Of a DNA stretch of 7,322 nucleotides, positions 5,287 to 7,322 are shown one piece after another. The notes under the pieces were generated by a model. That model saw only the letters and a list, made by a program, of their open reading frames with translations, was not told the origin of the DNA and searched no databases. Made by a program: the position numbers and the translations under genes. Positions within the stretch are counted from its first letter, which is position 1. Each line of letters starts with the position of its first letter. This DNA comes from an uncultured bacterium (lineage in GTDB: Bacteria; Patescibacteriota; Minisyncoccia; Phycocordibacterales; CAWITU01): positions 1 through 7,322 of the forward strand of contig CAJBRS010000075.1 of assembly GCA_903958115.1 (NCBI GenBank), written 5' to 3'.

Positions 5287-6198
5287 ATGAATGAAAATAC
5301 CACCACGAATGTCCACAAGAGTGTTCTTTTACATGAAGCTATAGATGCTCTCAATATAAAGTCTGGAGACATATTTCTAGACGGGACTCTTGGAGGCGGT
5401 GGCCACTCGAAAGAAGTAGCACAGCGTCACAGAGGTACTGTTAAGATTATTGGCTTAGATATGGATGAGGAAGCTTTGAGGCGCGCTGAAGAAGTTCTTA
5501 AGCCACTTACAGCCAACTACGTTCTGAAACAGGCCAATTTTCGAAATATCGACATCGTACTTGATGAGATGGGTATTACTTCGGTCGATAAAATTCTGCT
5601 TGATCTAGGATTAAGTTCCAATCAATTGGAATTATCTGGCAGGGGATTTTCATTTCAGAAAGATGAACCATTGATTATGACCTTCGCTACTGCCCCTGAT
5701 GAAAAATCATTTTCTGCTCGCGAGATTGTAAACAATTGGGAAGAAGAACACATCGCTGATGTTTTGTTTGGGTACGGAGAAGAATCATTTTCTAGAAAGA
5801 TTGCTAAGACTATTTGCGAGGAGCGTCGAAAAAAATCAATAGAGACAACATTTCAGTTAGTCGAGGTAATCAAAAAGGCAACACCATTTTGGTATCACCA
5901 TCGTAAAACTCATTTTGCCACTAAGACCTTCCAAGCGCTTCGTATCGCTGTCAATGACGAAATTAGGGCTTTGGATGATGGTGTCAGAAAAGGTTTTGAG
6001 AGATTGAAAAAAGGCGGACGAATGGCAGTAATTTCATTTCACAGTACAGAAGATCGTCTAGTCAAAAGATTTTTTAGAGAGCTTCAGAAAGACGAGAAAG
6101 CAAATATTAGTAAAAAACCGATAGTGCCAAAGGCCGAGGAAATTAGTAAAAATCCACGAGCTCGTAGTGCAAAGCTTCGGATAGTTGAAAAAATATAA
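5287..6198 (+). CDS. rsmH: 16S rRNA (cytosine-1402-N4)-methyltransferase RsmH (MraW)
   Basis: RsmH transfers a methyl group from S-adenosylmethionine to N4 of C1402 in the 16S rRNA decoding centre. Visible family blocks, numbered from this start: HKSVLLHEAIDAL (10-22), the SAM-binding DGTLGGGGHS (32-41), GLDMD (56-60), LDLGLSSNQL (105-114) with RGFSF (119-123), HFATKTFQALRIAVNDE (209-225) and ISFHSTEDRLVKRFF (249-263). The length of 303 residues is normal. The usual MRMD segment after PL reads IMTFA. I chose the ATG at 5287, 4 nt after the mraZ stop, because the N-terminus then has the usual length before HxSVLL. A GTG at 5272, preceded by GGAG at 5262, is an alternative that would overlap mraZ by 11 nt and add five residues. 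The stop overlaps the next start by one base (TAATG). Confidence 0.95.
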   Translation: MNENTTTNVHKSVLLHEAIDALNIKSGDIFLDGTLGGGGHSKEVAQRHRGTVKIIGLDMDEEALRRAEEVLKPLTANYVLKQANFRNIDIVLDEMGITSVDKILLDLGLSSNQLELSGRGFSFQKDEPLIMTFATAPDEKSFSAREIVNNWEEEHIADVLFGYGEESFSRKIAKTICEERRKKSIETTFQLVEVIKKATPFWYHHRKTHFATKTFQALRIAVNDEIRALDDGVRKGFERLKKGGRMAVISFHSTEDRLVKRFFRELQKDEKANISKKPIVPKAEEISKNPRARSAKLRIVEKI

Positions 6199-6512
6199 TG
6201 AACGCAACAAAAACAAACATTTTAAATACAAAAGTTTTATTCTGGATTTTCGCTAGCGCAGCCCTAGGACTATTTTTGTCATATGCTTTCTTGGTGAATG
6301 AAGCAATCATGAATGTCGTCAATCGACAAAAAGCAGAAGTTCAAATTTCTAAGATCAGCTCCGTTACTAGTGATTTAGAGGCCAAATATATTGCTCTAGA
6401 GAATGGTATTAATCTTCCTTTGGCCTATTCAAAAGGCTTTCAAGATGCAAAAGATGTAACTTTCATTACTAGGGTGACTGATGCCCCTGGCAGATTGTCT
6501 ATTCGTTACTAA
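6198..6512 (+). CDS. ftsL: FtsL-like bitopic membrane protein (small division protein in the ftsL position)
   Basis: The 104-residue product has a short N-terminal cytoplasmic tail, one hydrophobic segment (about residues 13-33, VLFWIFASAALGLFLSYAFL), and a polar extracytoplasmic part that looks coiled-coil-prone at about 38-69. This is the architecture of FtsL, which in other bacteria forms a complex with FtsB/DivIC and FtsQ/DivIB to activate septal wall synthesis. FtsL sequences diverge strongly, so the call rests on architecture and on position: directly after rsmH (1-base overlap) and 11 nt before an FtsI-type PBP. The region from about residue 70 to the C-terminus (GINLPLAYSKGFQDAKDVTFI and so on) is longer than the leucine-zipper segment of short FtsL proteins and is of unknown role. 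Translational coupling to rsmH is likely. Confidence 0.65.
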   Translation: MNATKTNILNTKVLFWIFASAALGLFLSYAFLVNEAIMNVVNRQKAEVQISKISSVTSDLEAKYIALENGINLPLAYSKGFQDAKDVTFITRVTDAPGRLSIRY

Positions 6513-6523
6513 GCCCTCATTTT

Positions 6524-7322
6524 ATGAAGGCTCATCCACCAATAGTAAAAATAAGAATAATTTCCGGAGTCATATTGTTGGTGGCTTTGCTCTTGGTTAG
6601 TAAGTTGTATTTGTTACAGATTGTTCATGGAAAAGATTTTGTTAATAGGGCGGACGCACAGTATGTGCGTCCGCCCCAGTATACTTTTGATCGCGGTTCA
6701 ATTTATTTTCAAACAAAAGATGGAAACTTGGTTTCTGGAGCGACAGTGAAAACAGGCTATCTGATTACTGTTAATCCTAAATTGATCACCAATGCCGAAG
6801 ATGCCTACCAAAAAATATCAAAGATAATTACAGTTGATCACGATACTTTTATAACCAAGGCTACCAAGCCGAATGATTCTTATGAGGAAATAGCCAAGAG
6901 AGTTGATGAAGACAAGGGTCTGGCTATCAACGCTCTTAAAATTCCTGGAGTCAGTATTTATCAGGATAAGTGGCGTATCTATCCAGGGGGAGACTTGGCG
7001 GCCCAGGTTTTAGGTTTCTTGGGTTATCAAGGAGATACTCTCGCAGGGCGTTATGGTCTTGAGCGTACATATGAAGGCGTTTTAAATCGAAATGAAAATT
7101 CTATGTATGTTAATTTTTTCGTCGAGTTATTTTCTAATATAAAAACAATTACTAATAATGAACCACAAGAGGGTGATGTAGTTACTACCATCGAGCCTAC
7201 CGTCCAAAGTTTTTTGCAAGACGAACTCAAAAAAACAAATGACCAATGGTCGTCAGATTCAACTGGCGGAGTCATCATCGACCCAAAAACTGGAGAAATT
7301 TATGCTATGGCTCTTTACCCAA
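6524..7322 (+). CDS. ftsI: FtsI/PBP3-type class B penicillin-binding protein, 5' part
   Basis: The frame stays open to the window end (266 complete codons), so the gene is cut and its catalytic SxxK, SxN and KTG motifs are not in view. Residues 10-32 are a single membrane anchor followed by the LQIVHGKDF segment and the conserved FDRGSI (55-60), which opens the class B N-terminal dimerisation domain. RYGLERTYEGVL (176-187), GDVVTTIEPTVQ (217-228) and GGVIIDPKTGEIYAMALYP (248-266) are the usual approach to the transpeptidase domain. In other bacteria this enzyme builds septal peptidoglycan with FtsW. The ATG at 6524, 11 nt after the ftsL-like stop, has no Shine-Dalgarno but gives a proper short cytoplasmic tail. 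Position in the dcw cluster supports FtsI. A perfect GC-rich hairpin lies inside the gene at 6648-6676. Confidence 0.9.
   Translation, partial: MKAHPPIVKIRIISGVILLVALLLVSKLYLLQIVHGKDFVNRADAQYVRPPQYTFDRGSIYFQTKDGNLVSGATVKTGYLITVNPKLITNAEDAYQKISKIITVDHDTFITKATKPNDSYEEIAKRVDEDKGLAINALKIPGVSIYQDKWRIYPGGDLAAQVLGFLGYQGDTLAGRYGLERTYEGVLNRNENSMYVNFFVELFSNIKTITNNEPQEGDVVTTIEPTVQSFLQDELKKTNDQWSSDSTGGVIIDPKTGEIYAMALYP
6648..6676. repeat. 13-bp perfect GC-rich inverted repeat inside the ftsI-type gene
   Basis: GGGCGGACGCACA (6648-6660) and its exact complement (6664-6676) flank a 3-nt GTA loop. The segment encodes RADAQYVRPPQ, just after the membrane anchor, and is read in frame. No T-tract follows, so it is not an intrinsic terminator. 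It is much richer in G and C than the surrounding gene. Confidence 0.9.

Overview
The window is a gene-dense, mostly AT-rich stretch of bacterial chromosome. It carries core growth genes, all on the + strand: cell-wall synthesis, transcription, translation and division. The compact genes, short or absent Shine-Dalgarno sequences, small FtsL-like protein and style of the RsmH and PBP sequences suggest a Candidate Phyla Radiation (Patescibacteria, Parcubacteria-like) genome. That is a judgement from sequence style, not a proof.

Layout: (1) 1-1023 is the 3' part of a class B penicillin-binding protein, best matched to the elongasome type (PBP2/MrdA), and its stop codon opens a 32-bp perfect hairpin. 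(2) 1204-1671 is greA with its own promoter and a textbook terminator. A second long perfect hairpin follows (1735-1794), then lysS (1807-3255), class II lysyl-tRNA synthetase. (3) 3256-4747 is a self-contained unit: a near-consensus promoter embedded in inverted repeats, a leader that can hide its ribosome binding site, one unrecognised 419-residue gene with visibly higher GC than its neighbours, and a strong terminator. (4) From 4748 to the end is the start of the division and cell wall (dcw) cluster: a control region with phased TGG(G/T)A boxes, then mraZ, rsmH, an ftsL-position gene and the 5' two-thirds or less of an ftsI-type PBP that runs off the window.

How they work together: the dcw genes are packed with gaps of 4 and 11 nt and one 1-nt overlap, so they are probably one transcript, repressed or tuned by MraZ binding to the boxes upstream of its own gene. 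The two PBPs at the window ends are paralogues for wall elongation and septation. greA and lysS are housekeeping genes with separate signals.

The least explained parts are the GC-shifted unit at 3256-4747, the two long intergenic hairpins, the hairpin inside the ftsI-type gene, and the exact match to a DnaA box next to the MraZ boxes. I saw no CRISPR array, insertion sequence, complete tRNA or rRNA. No gene-free stretch exceeds 300 bases.
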